From NCBI GenBank assembly GCA_049583635.1, contig JBAUWF010000102.1, positions 1-64,000 on the forward strand: a DNA stretch of 64,000 bases. Direction: 5' to 3'. The position numbers and the translations under genes are program-made. The notes below the pieces were generated by a model. That model ran no database searches, had not been told where the DNA came from, and saw only the letters and a program-made list of their open reading frames with translations. The stretch comes from Dokdonella_A sp049583635 (GTDB lineage: Bacteria; Pseudomonadota; Gammaproteobacteria; Xanthomonadales; Rhodanobacteraceae). The first letter of the stretch is position 1, and every line of letters begins with the position of its first letter. Shown piece by piece: positions 34,937-43,976 of the stretch.

Positions 34937-35845
34937 TCATCGTTGAACGACGATAATGCCGTTTATCTTGAGCTTGTCCTTGATGCGCGCGCGCAGCTTG
35001 TCGGCATCTGCACGCACAAGCTCTGGACCGGCTCGAACCCGCCAGAGCGTCTTGCCGTCGCTCTTCACGTGGTCCACGAACGCGGCAAAATCCGCGTTAC
35101 GCAAACGATCGCGCAACTTGTTGGCTTCCTCGGCAGCCCCGAATGCACCGAGCTGGACCGCCCAGCCACCAGCGCGATTCGCCGGCAATGCGCCTTTGGG
35201 CAGATCGGCCTTGGCGTCGGCGGCCAGTTCGACCACGCTACTCGGCACCGACGGCTTGAGTTTCCGGATGCGCAAGCGCGCTGCCTCGGCAGCGGCGCGA
35301 TCATCGTACGGACCGACGCGCACGCGCTCGGCGCTCTTGCCATCATAGGTGCTGGACTCGGCGAACGCCGGAAAACCGCCGCGCTTTATGGCCGCCACCA
35401 GATCCTTCGCGTTGCCGGGTGCTGCGTAAACACCGAGATGAACGTAATAACGCGCGTCGGCCGCCTGGCCGGGCCCCGCTTGAGCCGGCTTTTCCGACGC
35501 CCTGCCGGCTGGCGACTTGTCGGTCACCGGCGTCTCATCAGCCGCACCGGCTCGCACGACCGTGACCTCATCGCGCTTAGCTGGCGCCGTTTGGCGCGTA
35601 TCCGCCGCGGCCGCAGGCGCCGTTGACGGAGTCTGGGCAGGATGCGCCGCCTTCGCCGCCCCGCCATCGTCAACCGGCAGCACCCGCGTCTGGAACTCGC
35701 TATCGGGCGCCGGCGGAATCTTGAGGTTCAGCGTCTCCGATTCAGGCCTTGGTTTCGAACCGGACAGGAACATCGGCACGAAGATGATGGCCAAGGCGAT
35801 CAACACGACCGCGCCAAGCAGGCGTTGTTTCAGCGACGAATCCAT
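34937..35845 (-). CDS. SPOR-domain cell-division protein (DedD-like) with two SPOR repeats
   Basis: 302 residues. A cytoplasmic start and single membrane segment (GAVVLIALAIIFVPMFL, residues 11-27) are followed by an Ala/Pro-rich linker to residue 130. Then come two SPOR domains: about 131-208 (YYVHLGVYAAPGNAKDLVAA) and 225-302 (WAVQLGAFGAAEEANKLRDR). SPOR domains bind denuded septal peptidoglycan. E. coli DedD, in the same folC-dedD-cvpA-purF context, has one SPOR domain, so the duplication is notable. Confidence 0.88.
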   Translation of the reverse strand: MDSSLKQRLLGAVVLIALAIIFVPMFLSGSKPRPESETLNLKIPPAPDSEFQTRVLPVDDGGAAKAAHPAQTPSTAPAAAADTRQTAPAKRDEVTVVRAGAADETPVTDKSPAGRASEKPAQAGPGQAADARYYVHLGVYAAPGNAKDLVAAIKRGGFPAFAESSTYDGKSAERVRVGPYDDRAAAEAARLRIRKLKPSVPSSVVELAADAKADLPKGALPANRAGGWAVQLGAFGAAEEANKLRDRLRNADFAAFVDHVKSDGKTLWRVRAGPELVRADADKLRARIKDKLKINGIIVVQR

Positions 35846-35946
35846 GATCGATACACCCGGAAAACGATTCGATTATACGCGCCCTGGTTTGCGGGTTTGA
35901 ATGGGTGTGCGCAACGCGCCGCTGAACAGGCCCTTTCGACTTCCTG

Positions 35947-37242
35947 CTAGCACGGATGCAAACCATGCTTGCGCGCGAATTCGAGCGCCGCAGCGGCAAC
36001 CAGAAACGAGCCGAATGCGACCACGCGATCTTGCGCTTTGGCGGTCGCGAGCGCGGCATCGAGCGCATTGGCCAGACTATCGTGAAGCAGCACTGGCACA
36101 ACGCCGCCGCCGAGCGCGACTTCGACCGGCAGGCGCAGTGCGGTTGCTGCGAGGCCACGCGTGGAGATGTCGGCCATGCCGGCCAGATGCCAGGCATCGA
36201 AGCATCCATCCAGCGCGGTTACAATGGCGCCGATATCCTTGTCGGCAAATGCGCTGAACACCGCGATATTGCGCCCGGGCGATGGATGCGCGCGCAACCA
36301 TTGCGCCAGAACCCGTGCGGCCTGCGCATTGTGGGCGACATCGACGAGCCATTCGCCATGGCCGCCGAATCTTTCCAGTCGCGCTGCGAGCCGGGCTCCG
36401 GCAATCCCTTGGGCGATCGCTTCGGGATTCCAGTCGAGTCGGTCGGCCAGCGCAGCCAGGGCTGCGATCGCAGCGGCGGCATTGGCTAACTGGCAAGGTG
36501 CGCGCAGGCCGGGTGCGGGCAGTGCCAGTTCGATACCGGCGCTGCGCCAGCGCCAGCCGGATGGTTGGCTTTGCACGTGGAAATCACGACCGGCCTGACG
36601 CAGATCGGTGCCGATGCGATGTGCTTCGTCGAGCAAGCCTTGCACGGGCGTCGCTGTGCCGATGATGCCTGGGCGGGAATGACGGAATATGCCGGCTTTC
36701 TCGCGGCCGACGCGATCGAGATCATCGCCAAGGTATTCGCGATGATCGAGGTCCACCGTGGTAACGATGGCCACGTCGGCATCGATGATGTTGACCGCAT
36801 CCAGCGACCCGCCGAGACCGACTTCGAGAATGGCGACATCGAGTCCATCGGCGGCAAACAGGTCCAACGCCGCAAGCGTGCCGAATTCGAAATATGTCAG
36901 CGGAATTTCGCGGCGTGCCGCTTCGATGCGACCAAAAGCCGCGATCAGTGCGCCATCCGTTGCCTCGTGCCCGGAGATCTGGATGCGTTCGTTGTAACGC
37001 ACGAGATGCGGCGACGTGTAGCTGCCGACGCGCTTGCCCGCAGCGGCCAGCATCGCTTCGAGGAAGGCAACCGTCGAACCCTTGCCGTTGGTGCCACCCA
37101 CGGTAACGACAATCGGCGCCGGCGAGCGTGCACCGAGGCGCAACCATACCTCGCGCACCCGCGCCAGCCCCAACTCCACCTCGCGCGGATGCACACGCTG
37201 TTGATAGTCGAGCCACTCGGCCAGATTGCCGGGCTGCGCCAT
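35947..37242 (-). CDS. folC: Folylpolyglutamate / dihydrofolate synthase
   Basis: Adds glutamate to dihydropteroate and folates. 431 residues. Mur-ligase-type motifs: VVTVGGTNGKGSTVAFLEAM (P-loop) near residue 45, SYTSPHLVRYNERI near residue 74, EVGLGGSLDAVN near residue 141, TTVDLDHREYLGDD near residue 160, and DVAHNAQAARVLAQ near residue 305. It is the upstream member of the folC-SPOR-cvpA-purF run. accD, its usual upstream neighbour in E. coli, is absent. Confidence 0.95.
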   Translation of the reverse strand: MAQPGNLAEWLDYQQRVHPREVELGLARVREVWLRLGARSPAPIVVTVGGTNGKGSTVAFLEAMLAAAGKRVGSYTSPHLVRYNERIQISGHEATDGALIAAFGRIEAARREIPLTYFEFGTLAALDLFAADGLDVAILEVGLGGSLDAVNIIDADVAIVTTVDLDHREYLGDDLDRVGREKAGIFRHSRPGIIGTATPVQGLLDEAHRIGTDLRQAGRDFHVQSQPSGWRWRSAGIELALPAPGLRAPCQLANAAAAIAALAALADRLDWNPEAIAQGIAGARLAARLERFGGHGEWLVDVAHNAQAARVLAQWLRAHPSPGRNIAVFSAFADKDIGAIVTALDGCFDAWHLAGMADISTRGLAATALRLPVEVALGGGVVPVLLHDSLANALDAALATAKAQDRVVAFGSFLVAAAALEFARKHGLHPC

Positions 37243-37385
37243 GGATCAGTCGTCGTAGGTCAACGCTTAATGGTGCGGTCGGAGTCGCGGATTGGCAACC
37301 TTCAGTTGGCTTCTCTCCTGTCGGAGATGCTGTCGCAGAGGTTCCGCTGCCGTAGCAGCGAGCGTGTTTCCATGGGTGGTTTTGC

Positions 37386-37440
37386 GTTTCACCTCTCTTG
37401 CTTGATGCGACAGCGTCGCATAAAGCGAGAGAAGCGAAAC
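37386..37440 (-). terminator. Long imperfect hairpin after the rhomboid gene
   Basis: Arms of about 26 bases each pair almost completely around a 3-base loop: GTTTC/GAAAC outside, TCTCT/AGAGA, GCTT/AAGC, ATGCGAC/GTCGCAT at the top. No T-run follows. It lies just past the rhomboid stop and could stabilise or end that transcript. The remainder of 37243-37451 shows no gene. Confidence 0.45.
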
Positions 37441-37451
37441 CGGCGACACCG

Positions 37452-38084
37452 TCAACGCGTCAGGATGCGGCGCGGCCGGATCGGCAACTTCCCGCGCCAG
37501 TATTGAATCAACACGAACCCGATCGCCATGCCGCCCAGATGCGCGAAGTGCGCCACACCGGCTTGCGTGCCGGTTACTCCAAGGAACAACTCGATCGCGC
37601 CGTACCCGATCACGAACACCCAGGCCGGCATTGGTATCGGTGGGAACAGCAGCATGATGCGCGCGTGCGGATACATCATGCCGTAGGCGAGCAGGAGGCC
37701 GAAAATACCGCCCGACGCGCCGAGCGTCGGATAGAAGCCGCCACTCCAGAGGTGCACGACCAGGAGCTGCGCCGCGGCTGCCCCGACGACACAGACGAAG
37801 TAGTAAAACGCGAACGGACGCGATTCGAACATCTCCTCGATCGGCCCGCCAAACATCCACAACGCGAACATGTTGAAGCCGATGTGCATGAGGCTGCCAT
37901 GCAGAAATGCGTAAGTTACGAGTTGCCATGGTTCGAAGCCGACCACGTTCCCATACGGCGACGGGCCAATCGGCCACAACGCGAAATGGATGATCAGCAT
38001 GTTGCCGGTCAACATCTGCAGCAGATAGATCGCAACGTTCGCGATCAACAACGCACGCGTGACCGGAGGCATGTGGTAGGGCAT
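37452..38084 (-). CDS. Rhomboid family intramembrane serine protease
   Basis: 210 residues from ATG 38084 (MPYHMPPVTRALLIANVAIY), excluding a long poor-quality upstream extension that crosses the next gene. Six hydrophobic segments. HGSLMHIGFNMFALWMFG near residue 75 carries the conserved His/Asn of the oxyanion region, GASGGIFGLLLAYG near residue 125 has the catalytic Ser, and AHFAHLGGMAIGF near residue 180 has the catalytic His. Cleaves membrane proteins within the bilayer; substrate unknown. It is 25 bp downstream of the ATL gene. Confidence 0.92.
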   Translation of the reverse strand: MPYHMPPVTRALLIANVAIYLLQMLTGNMLIIHFALWPIGPSPYGNVVGFEPWQLVTYAFLHGSLMHIGFNMFALWMFGGPIEEMFESRPFAFYYFVCVVGAAAAQLLVVHLWSGGFYPTLGASGGIFGLLLAYGMMYPHARIMLLFPPIPMPAWVFVIGYGAIELFLGVTGTQAGVAHFAHLGGMAIGFVLIQYWRGKLPIRPRRILTR

Positions 38085-38109
38085 CAATCGTTCCGGCTTG
38101 GACAATCGG

Positions 38110-38502
38110 TCATTGTGCCGCGTGGGTTGCGCGAACGCGAGGCGAAGGTCCCCACAGTTGCGCGTCGAGATCGAAATCGCGCTGCCAACCAAAGCGACGC
38201 ATGTCAATACGTCCCGCTGTGGGTCGCACACCTTCGCGCGCCAGACGGCGCAACTGTTCGCGGTGAGCCCTGCTGTCGACTGGAAAAGCAACACGGCCAT
38301 CGGCACGGATTACGCGATGCCATGGCAGCGACGGATTGCCAGGTGTCGCACGCAATACGTGGCCGACCAGCCGCGCCCGTCCAGGCAGTCCGGCGCGCTC
38401 GGCAATTTCTCCATAGCTCGCCACGCAGCCACTCGGGATAGACGCAATCACGCGCAGGATCCCCGCATGGACCGGAATTGATGCATGATCGACTGACTTC
38501 AT
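38110..38502 (-). CDS. Alkyltransferase-like protein (ATL), MGMT fold without catalytic Cys
   Basis: 130 residues. It has the DNA-binding domain of O6-alkylguanine-DNA alkyltransferase: VIASIPSGCVASYGEIAERA near residue 18, LVGHVLRATPGN near residue 45, then PWHRVI near residue 60, where the alkyl-accepting Cys of PCHRV is Trp. That replacement defines ATL proteins, which bind alkylated guanine and hand it to nucleotide excision repair instead of repairing it directly. The gene is 24 bp upstream of the rhomboid gene. Confidence 0.92.
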   Translation of the reverse strand: MKSVDHASIPVHAGILRVIASIPSGCVASYGEIAERAGLPGRARLVGHVLRATPGNPSLPWHRVIRADGRVAFPVDSRAHREQLRRLAREGVRPTAGRIDMRRFGWQRDFDLDAQLWGPSPRVRATHAAQ

Positions 38503-38584
38503 TGCCTCAGGAAGTTAGCATAGCCCTGCGTCCGACCGGAACGATGAATTTCGATGCGCTTTCGATGCGCAAGGAGTAGCCGCA

Positions 38585-38995
38585 ATGCAGAGTTTCGAGC
38601 AGATTCGTTCACATGTCGGAAGCAAACATGCGCTGCGCACCAATGATCCCTATCTGATCAGCTTCGACCTCTCCCTTGCAGACGGCCGGCATCAGGGGGT
38701 CTTTCTTGCCGAGCTGGAGGACGAGGACGCCAATTCCAGCAAGTACCTGAGGATATCGACACCGATCGGACCGTATACCGGCATGGATGGCACGCGCTGC
38801 CTGCGTTTCAACTGGGAACAGCGCACCGGGTTCCTTGCGGTCAGCGATCTCGACGGCTCGCCGTACCTGCATCTGTGCGAAAACCGACCTTACGCGTTGC
38901 TGTCGGCGGACGAACTCGATCGCGTCATCCATGAACTCGGCACGCTGGGCGACCGCATCGAACAGGCTATATCGCGCGGCGGCGACACGTTCTGA
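38585..38995 (+). CDS. Small cytoplasmic protein of unknown function
   Basis: 136 residues, no signal or membrane segment. Alternating strands in the middle (YLISFDLSLADGRHQGVFLA, TRCLRFNWEQRTGFLAVSDL) and a C-terminal helix (DELDRVIHELGTLGDRIEQA) resemble the general layout of CesT/YbjN-like chaperone folds, but no family was recognised with confidence. The AAGGAGTAG just upstream is a strong ribosome site. It stands alone between the ATL gene (divergent) and pit (convergent). Confidence 0.7.
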   Translation: MQSFEQIRSHVGSKHALRTNDPYLISFDLSLADGRHQGVFLAELEDEDANSSKYLRISTPIGPYTGMDGTRCLRFNWEQRTGFLAVSDLDGSPYLHLCENRPYALLSADELDRVIHELGTLGDRIEQAISRGGDTF

Positions 38996-39032
38996 AACCG
39001 GCTTGTCGCCTGCCGACGGTTTGATCTTCGCC

Positions 39033-40160
39033 TCAGCCGCCAAGCCCCAGCATTTGCAAGGCGCGCAGCAACAGCCAAGCGATCGCGGCGGCGATCGGCA
39101 AGGTCATTATCCAGGCCCACACCATGCGTTCGACGACAATCCACTTGATTGCATTGGAGCGTTTCGCCGCGCCAACACCCATGATCGCCGACGAAACATT
39201 GTGCGTCGTCGACACGGGAATGCCGAATATCGACGCAGTGATGATGACGGAAGTCGACGCCGTATCCGCGGCGACACCGTTGATCGGATGCAATTTCACC
39301 ATCTTGTGGCCGAGCGTTCGGATGATGCGCCAGCCACCGGCCATGGTCCCCGCCGCCATGATCAACGCACAGGTCGCCTTGATCCACACCGGTATGGTGA
39401 ATTGCTGATGGGCGAGTTCGGGAATGCGCAGGAACCCGAGCCACGATGGCAACCCGTCGAACGAACCCGTCGCAGTCGCGCCGGCCAGAGCCAGGGCGAT
39501 GATGCCCATGGTTTTCTGCGCGTCGTTCAGGCCATGAGAGATTCCCATCGCGCTCGACGACAGCATCTGCATCTTGCCGAAGAACAGGTTCACGCTGCGC
39601 GGCCGCACGTAATGCTTCAGCGGACCATGATCACCGAGCAGCGACAACGTGGCGAAGAACAATCCCATGATCAGGAACCCGAGCACAAAGCCAGCGAGCG
39701 GCGAGGCCGCCATCGGCAGGATGACTTTCGGCAACAGCCCCCTGCCCTGCCACCAATGGATGCCACCCTGCCACCAGATCAGCGCATCCCAGTGTCTGTG
39801 CTCCGCGAGCGCGGCGCCGCACAGGCCGCCAACCAGCGCGTGCGACGAACTGGTCGGCAAACCCCACCACCAGGTAGTAAGGTCCCACAGGATCGCGCCA
39901 AGGAGCGCGCAGATCAGGAGTTGCGGCGTGATTGTCACAACGCCGGCGTCGATCAGTCCCGTCGAAATGGTTTTCGCAACCGCAGTGCCAAGCAAGGCGC
40001 CGATGAAGTTGGTTATTGCCGCGAGAATGACAGCTTGTCCGGGCGTCAGGACCTTGGTTGCAACAATAGTCGCGATCGAATTGGCGGTGTCATGGAAGCC
40101 GTTTATGTACTCGAACAGCAAGGCGACGACCACCACGATCAACACCAGACCCAGCGTCAC
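39033..40160 (-). CDS. pit: Low-affinity inorganic phosphate transporter (PiT family)
   Basis: 375 residues from GTG 40160, chosen because GAGGAGG lies 4 bp upstream; the GTG at 40178 has no such site. The two inverted PiT signatures are visible: EYINGFHDTANSIATIVATK near residue 17 and ISHGLNDAQKTMGIIALALA near residue 205. About ten membrane segments. Symports phosphate, usually as a metal complex. It follows the DUF47 gene, its usual partner, after 116 bp. Confidence 0.93.
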   Translation of the reverse strand: MTLGLVLIVVVVALLFEYINGFHDTANSIATIVATKVLTPGQAVILAAITNFIGALLGTAVAKTISTGLIDAGVVTITPQLLICALLGAILWDLTTWWWGLPTSSSHALVGGLCGAALAEHRHWDALIWWQGGIHWWQGRGLLPKVILPMAASPLAGFVLGFLIMGLFFATLSLLGDHGPLKHYVRPRSVNLFFGKMQMLSSSAMGISHGLNDAQKTMGIIALALAGATATGSFDGLPSWLGFLRIPELAHQQFTIPVWIKATCALIMAAGTMAGGWRIIRTLGHKMVKLHPINGVAADTASTSVIITASIFGIPVSTTHNVSSAIMGVGAAKRSNAIKWIVVERMVWAWIMTLPIAAAIAWLLLRALQMLGLGG

Positions 40161-40276
40161 TCGGCCTCCTCGCGGCACGACGATCGCAGCGGGCGCGTCC
40201 CGAGTGTGTCGACACGCGCACGGGGATCGTCATGGACGTGCGCAAGTGTTCGATACGAAAGCATTCAGCATGTGTC

Positions 40277-40906
40277 TCAGGAATTTTTCAACACGATGCG
40301 GTAAATGATGTTGCCCGCATCGCGACAACGGTCGATCGCCTTCTCCAGCAGTTCGAACAAATCCTTGCGCAGCACCAAGCGCGAGACATCCTTCTCGTTG
40401 GTAAACAGGTCGCGATACAACTCGAGAATCAACCGATCGGCTTCGCTTTCGATTGACTGCAGACGTTCATTCAGATCGTGCATGATGTCGAGCTTGAAAC
40501 CGCCGCGCAGTTCGCCGACCATCTGCACGATGACGTCGGTAGCTTTCTCGAGCATTCCCGCCCGCGTAACGTAGCTCAGATCGGCAACGCGATCGGCGAA
40601 CAGGGCATAGCGCTCGGCGAACTTCTCCACCGACTTGGGGATCTTGTAGAGCGCGTTCGCCAGTGCCTCGATATCCTCACGCTCGATGGCCGTCACGAAG
40701 GTTTTCACGAGGGCCTGACTGATCTGCGCGACCAGCTCCTTTTCGCGTCGCCGGGCAACGCGAAATTCGTCCAACGACGGCATCGCCGAATGTTCCGAAA
40801 GCAACTGTACCAACGCGCGAGCGCTCTGCTGCCCGGCTTCGGCACTCGCTTCGAGCAACGCAAAGAAATGTTCGCCCTTGCCGAACATGGTTTGTAGAGA
40901 AAACAT
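40277..40906 (-). CDS. DUF47 (PhoU-like) protein, Pit accessory
   Basis: 209 residues from ATG 40906 (MFSLQTMFGKGEHFFALLEA). All-helical, PhoU-like: FVTAIEREDIEALANALYKI near residue 75 is the metal-binding segment common to this family, and RDLFTNEKDVSRLVLRKDLF lies near residue 170. DUF47 proteins are encoded beside Pit transporters and help or regulate them. A promoter probably lies in the 254-bp gap toward nhaD but was not identified. Confidence 0.9.
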   Translation of the reverse strand: MFSLQTMFGKGEHFFALLEASAEAGQQSARALVQLLSEHSAMPSLDEFRVARRREKELVAQISQALVKTFVTAIEREDIEALANALYKIPKSVEKFAERYALFADRVADLSYVTRAGMLEKATDVIVQMVGELRGGFKLDIMHDLNERLQSIESEADRLILELYRDLFTNEKDVSRLVLRKDLFELLEKAIDRCRDAGNIIYRIVLKNS

Positions 40907-41160
40907 TTCGATGGCCCGTCTGCTTCCAACACAACGTGACGCGGAAAGCGGCGTTCTGGCGAACGCGCATGGTGCAGGCACGTCCCGCCGACATCAAGCG
41001 AGCGTCCTTGCGAGCGCGTCAACCGCCGGACTGAGCATGTTACCGGATCACAGCCGGAGCGCCTCGGTATTCGAAGCGTGCTTGCTATGCTGTGTTGCGC
41101 TGATCGAAAAACGATGATGCAGCAGCAATTCTTACCCATTCCACGCGACCCGCATTACCC

Positions 41161-42540
41161 GTGACCGGTCCCGCATCTCCCGTGGCGCACACCGCTGAAG
41201 CCCTTCATCCCGGGCTGATCGACCAACCGGTGGCCTGGCTGGCCCTGGCTGTGTTTGTGCTTGCCTACCTTGTCGTCGTGATGGAAGAGCGCATCGGCCT
41301 TTCGAAGTCCAAGCCGGTAATGCTGGGGGCGACCCTGATCTGGACCATGATCGCATGGAGCGCCGAGCTGCCGGGTACTCGAGGATCGCTTGCCGTCACG
41401 CAAGCATTCGAGCACATCTTTGTCGAATTCGCGGAGCTGTTCTTCTTTCTGGTCGTGGCGATGACCTACGTCAGCGCCATGAGCGAGCGCAATATCTTCG
41501 AAGCGTTGCGCGCCGCACTGACGCGACGCGCGTTCAATTACCGCCAGTTGTTCTGGGCTACCGGATCGATCGCATTCTGCCTTTCCGCGTTGCTCGACAA
41601 CCTGACGACCTCGTTGATCATGTCGGCGGTGATCCTCGCGCTCGGGGCCGGCAATCGACGCTTCGTCCAGATTGCCTTCGTCAATCTGGTGGTGGCCGCC
41701 AATGCGGGCGGCGCCTGGTGTGCGTTCGGCGACATCACTACGCTGATGGTGTGGCAGGCAGGCAAGGCCGAGTTCTTCGAGTTCTTCCGCCTGATCGTTC
41801 CCGCGCTGGTCGCATGGCTGGTGCCCGCAACGATGATGCATTTCAGGCTACCCCGAACGCGTCCACCGGCAGTGCCGGGCGAATCCCGCATTCGGCATGG
41901 CGGGCGCGGTATCTGTGTTCTGTTCGCATTGACCATCGCCATCACCGTCGCGGCACGCCAATGGCTCGGCATGCCACCGGTTTTCGGCATGATGGCGGGG
42001 TTGGCACTGCTCAACCTGTATGCGTTTCACATCGATCGCCAACAACAGCGCTACGCAATTGTCGCGGGTGTCTCGCTGGAGCCATATTCGATTTTCCGCA
42101 TTATCGCCAACGCCGAGTGGGACACGCTGCTGTTCTTCTACGGCGTGCTGCTGTGTGTCGGCGGCCTCGCCACCGTCGGCTGGCTGGGACTGGTCTCGCA
42201 CACGCTATACGGCGGGTACGGCGCAACTACCGCCAATGTCGCGATGGGCAGCCTGTCCGCCATCGTGGACAATATACCGATCATGTTCGCGGTTCTGCAG
42301 ATGAGCCCGGTAATGGATCACGGTCAGTGGTTGCTGATCACACTGACAGCCGGCGTCGGCGGCAGCCTGCTTGCAATCGGTTCGGCGGCCGGTGTCGCGT
42401 TGATGGGAGTGTCGCGCGGGCAATACACCTTTTTCGGGCATCTGCGCTGGATGTGGGCAATCGCGCTCGGCTATCTGCTCGCCATTGCGACCCATCTTGT
42501 GATCAATGCGACACATTTCAGCAATGGCATGCTCGGCTGA
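41161..42540 (+). CDS. nhaD: Na+/H+ antiporter, NhaD type
   Basis: 459 residues from GTG 41161. Polytopic with 11 or more segments. Typical NhaD stretches: LSALLDNLTTSLIMSAVILA near residue 140, NLVVAANAGGAWCAFGDITT near residue 177, and AIVDNIPIMFAVLQMSP near residue 365, with the acidic residues of the two inverted halves. Exchanges Na+ for H+ across the inner membrane. The GTG overlaps the stop of a 16-codon upstream frame (41114-41164), so coupled translation is possible. The corC-type gene follows after 63 bp. Confidence 0.92.
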   Translation: MTGPASPVAHTAEALHPGLIDQPVAWLALAVFVLAYLVVVMEERIGLSKSKPVMLGATLIWTMIAWSAELPGTRGSLAVTQAFEHIFVEFAELFFFLVVAMTYVSAMSERNIFEALRAALTRRAFNYRQLFWATGSIAFCLSALLDNLTTSLIMSAVILALGAGNRRFVQIAFVNLVVAANAGGAWCAFGDITTLMVWQAGKAEFFEFFRLIVPALVAWLVPATMMHFRLPRTRPPAVPGESRIRHGGRGICVLFALTIAITVAARQWLGMPPVFGMMAGLALLNLYAFHIDRQQQRYAIVAGVSLEPYSIFRIIANAEWDTLLFFYGVLLCVGGLATVGWLGLVSHTLYGGYGATTANVAMGSLSAIVDNIPIMFAVLQMSPVMDHGQWLLITLTAGVGGSLLAIGSAAGVALMGVSRGQYTFFGHLRWMWAIALGYLLAIATHLVINATHFSNGMLG

Positions 42541-42603
42541 CATGCGTACCATCGCCGCCCATTGCTACACTGCCGATCTGCCACTGGGGGAAAAAGGACC
42601 CCG

Positions 42604-43917
42604 ATGCTGATTGAAATCGCGCTGGTCATCGTGCTCGCGCTGTTGAATGGATTCTTCGCTCTCAGCGAGATGGCGCTGATGACTTCGCGTGCGAGCCGCC
42701 TCAAGCACCTCGCGGCGGGAGCGGAACGGCGCGCCAACCTGACCCTCGCACTGACCCAGCAACCGGAACGTTTTCTCGCGACGGTGCAGGTGTTCATCAC
42801 CTTGATCAGCATCGGCACCGGCACCGCGCTCGGCGCAAGTATTGGCGAGAGCATCGGTCATCATCTTGCTGATCTCGGAATCGACTGGCTGACGCCTTAT
42901 GCCGTACCGCTCGGTGTCGCCGTGAGCGTTGCCGGTATCACTTTCGCAAACATGCTGCTGGGTGAATTGTTGCCCAAGCGTGTCGCGTTGGTGAATCCCG
43001 AACGCATCGCGATCGCCGTCGTGCTGCCGATGCGTGTGCTGACCTGGATCGCGACACCGGCCGCATTCGTCCTCATCTGGCTGACCCGTGCGCTGCTGCA
43101 TCTGCTGCGGCTGGACAAGGTTACCCGCGAGCACGTCAGCGAAGAGGAAATCCGCCTGCTGGTTGCCGAGGGCGCGGAACAAGGCGTGATCGATTCGGAC
43201 GAACACAACATGGTCAATCGCGTGCTTCGTCTCGGCGACAGGACGGTCGACAGCCTGATGACGCCGCGCACCCGTATCGGCTGGCTCGATGCCGCCGCAA
43301 GCTACGAGGAGAATCTGGCCGTCATGCGCGAGACGCCCTATTCGCGCTATCCGGTCTGTCGCGGTGACGAGGCGGAGGTACTCGGAGTACTGGAGGTCAA
43401 GCGCCTGATCGGTCACATGAACGACGCGTCGCGTCCGGACCTGTTTCACAGCGTGGCCAAGCCATTATATGTGCCGGCAACCGCACGTGCGCTGCATCTG
43501 CTCGAGGAATTTCGCGATGCGGAAACGCCGCTCGCGCTGGTCGTGGACGAGTACGGCGAGATCGATGGCCTGGTCACGCTCAACGATCTGCTCGCCGCCG
43601 TCGTCGGCAAGGTCGCCACTCCGCTTGCCGAAACACGCGAACACCCGATCGTGCAATGCGACGACGGTAGCTGGCTCGTGGACGGCAGCGTCGCGACCGA
43701 CGATCTGCGGGAATTGCTGGGTTTGACGCATCTGCCGAACCAGGACGCGCATGACTTTCGCACCGCCGCAGGCATGCTGGTGACACAATTCGGCCGCATT
43801 CCCGAAACCGGTGAGCACTTCAATTGGGGTGGCTTTCGCTTTGAAGTGGTCGATCTCGACGGCGCACGCATCGACAAGCTGCGCATTATTCCCGAACGCG
43901 AGAACGGCGAAGCGTGA
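42604..43917 (+). CDS. CNNM/CorC-type membrane protein (hemolysin family)
   Basis: 437 residues from ATG 42604, with AAGGA 8 bp upstream. Domain order: DUF21 membrane domain with four segments (residues 1-185; ALLNGFFALSEMALMTSRAS at the start), two CBS repeats (about 205-330; DSLMTPRTRIGWLD and ALVVDEYGEIDGLVTLNDLL), and a CorC_HlyC domain (350-432; FRTAAGMLVTQFGRIPETGE). The family is linked to magnesium or cobalt export; the hemolysin name is historical. Likely co-transcribed with nhaD and exoD. Confidence 0.92.
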   Translation: MLIEIALVIVLALLNGFFALSEMALMTSRASRLKHLAAGAERRANLTLALTQQPERFLATVQVFITLISIGTGTALGASIGESIGHHLADLGIDWLTPYAVPLGVAVSVAGITFANMLLGELLPKRVALVNPERIAIAVVLPMRVLTWIATPAAFVLIWLTRALLHLLRLDKVTREHVSEEEIRLLVAEGAEQGVIDSDEHNMVNRVLRLGDRTVDSLMTPRTRIGWLDAAASYEENLAVMRETPYSRYPVCRGDEAEVLGVLEVKRLIGHMNDASRPDLFHSVAKPLYVPATARALHLLEEFRDAETPLALVVDEYGEIDGLVTLNDLLAAVVGKVATPLAETREHPIVQCDDGSWLVDGSVATDDLRELLGLTHLPNQDAHDFRTAAGMLVTQFGRIPETGEHFNWGGFRFEVVDLDGARIDKLRIIPERENGEA

Positions 43918-43976
43918 CGGGACCTCAAAGTGTTGTGCAGCAGCGGATCGATGCGATTCGTCGCTTCCTTTGACCG

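Noticed and set aside
37243..37451. Possible accD remnant upstream of folC
   Set aside because: No AccD-like peptide in any frame; accD is simply elsewhere in this genome.
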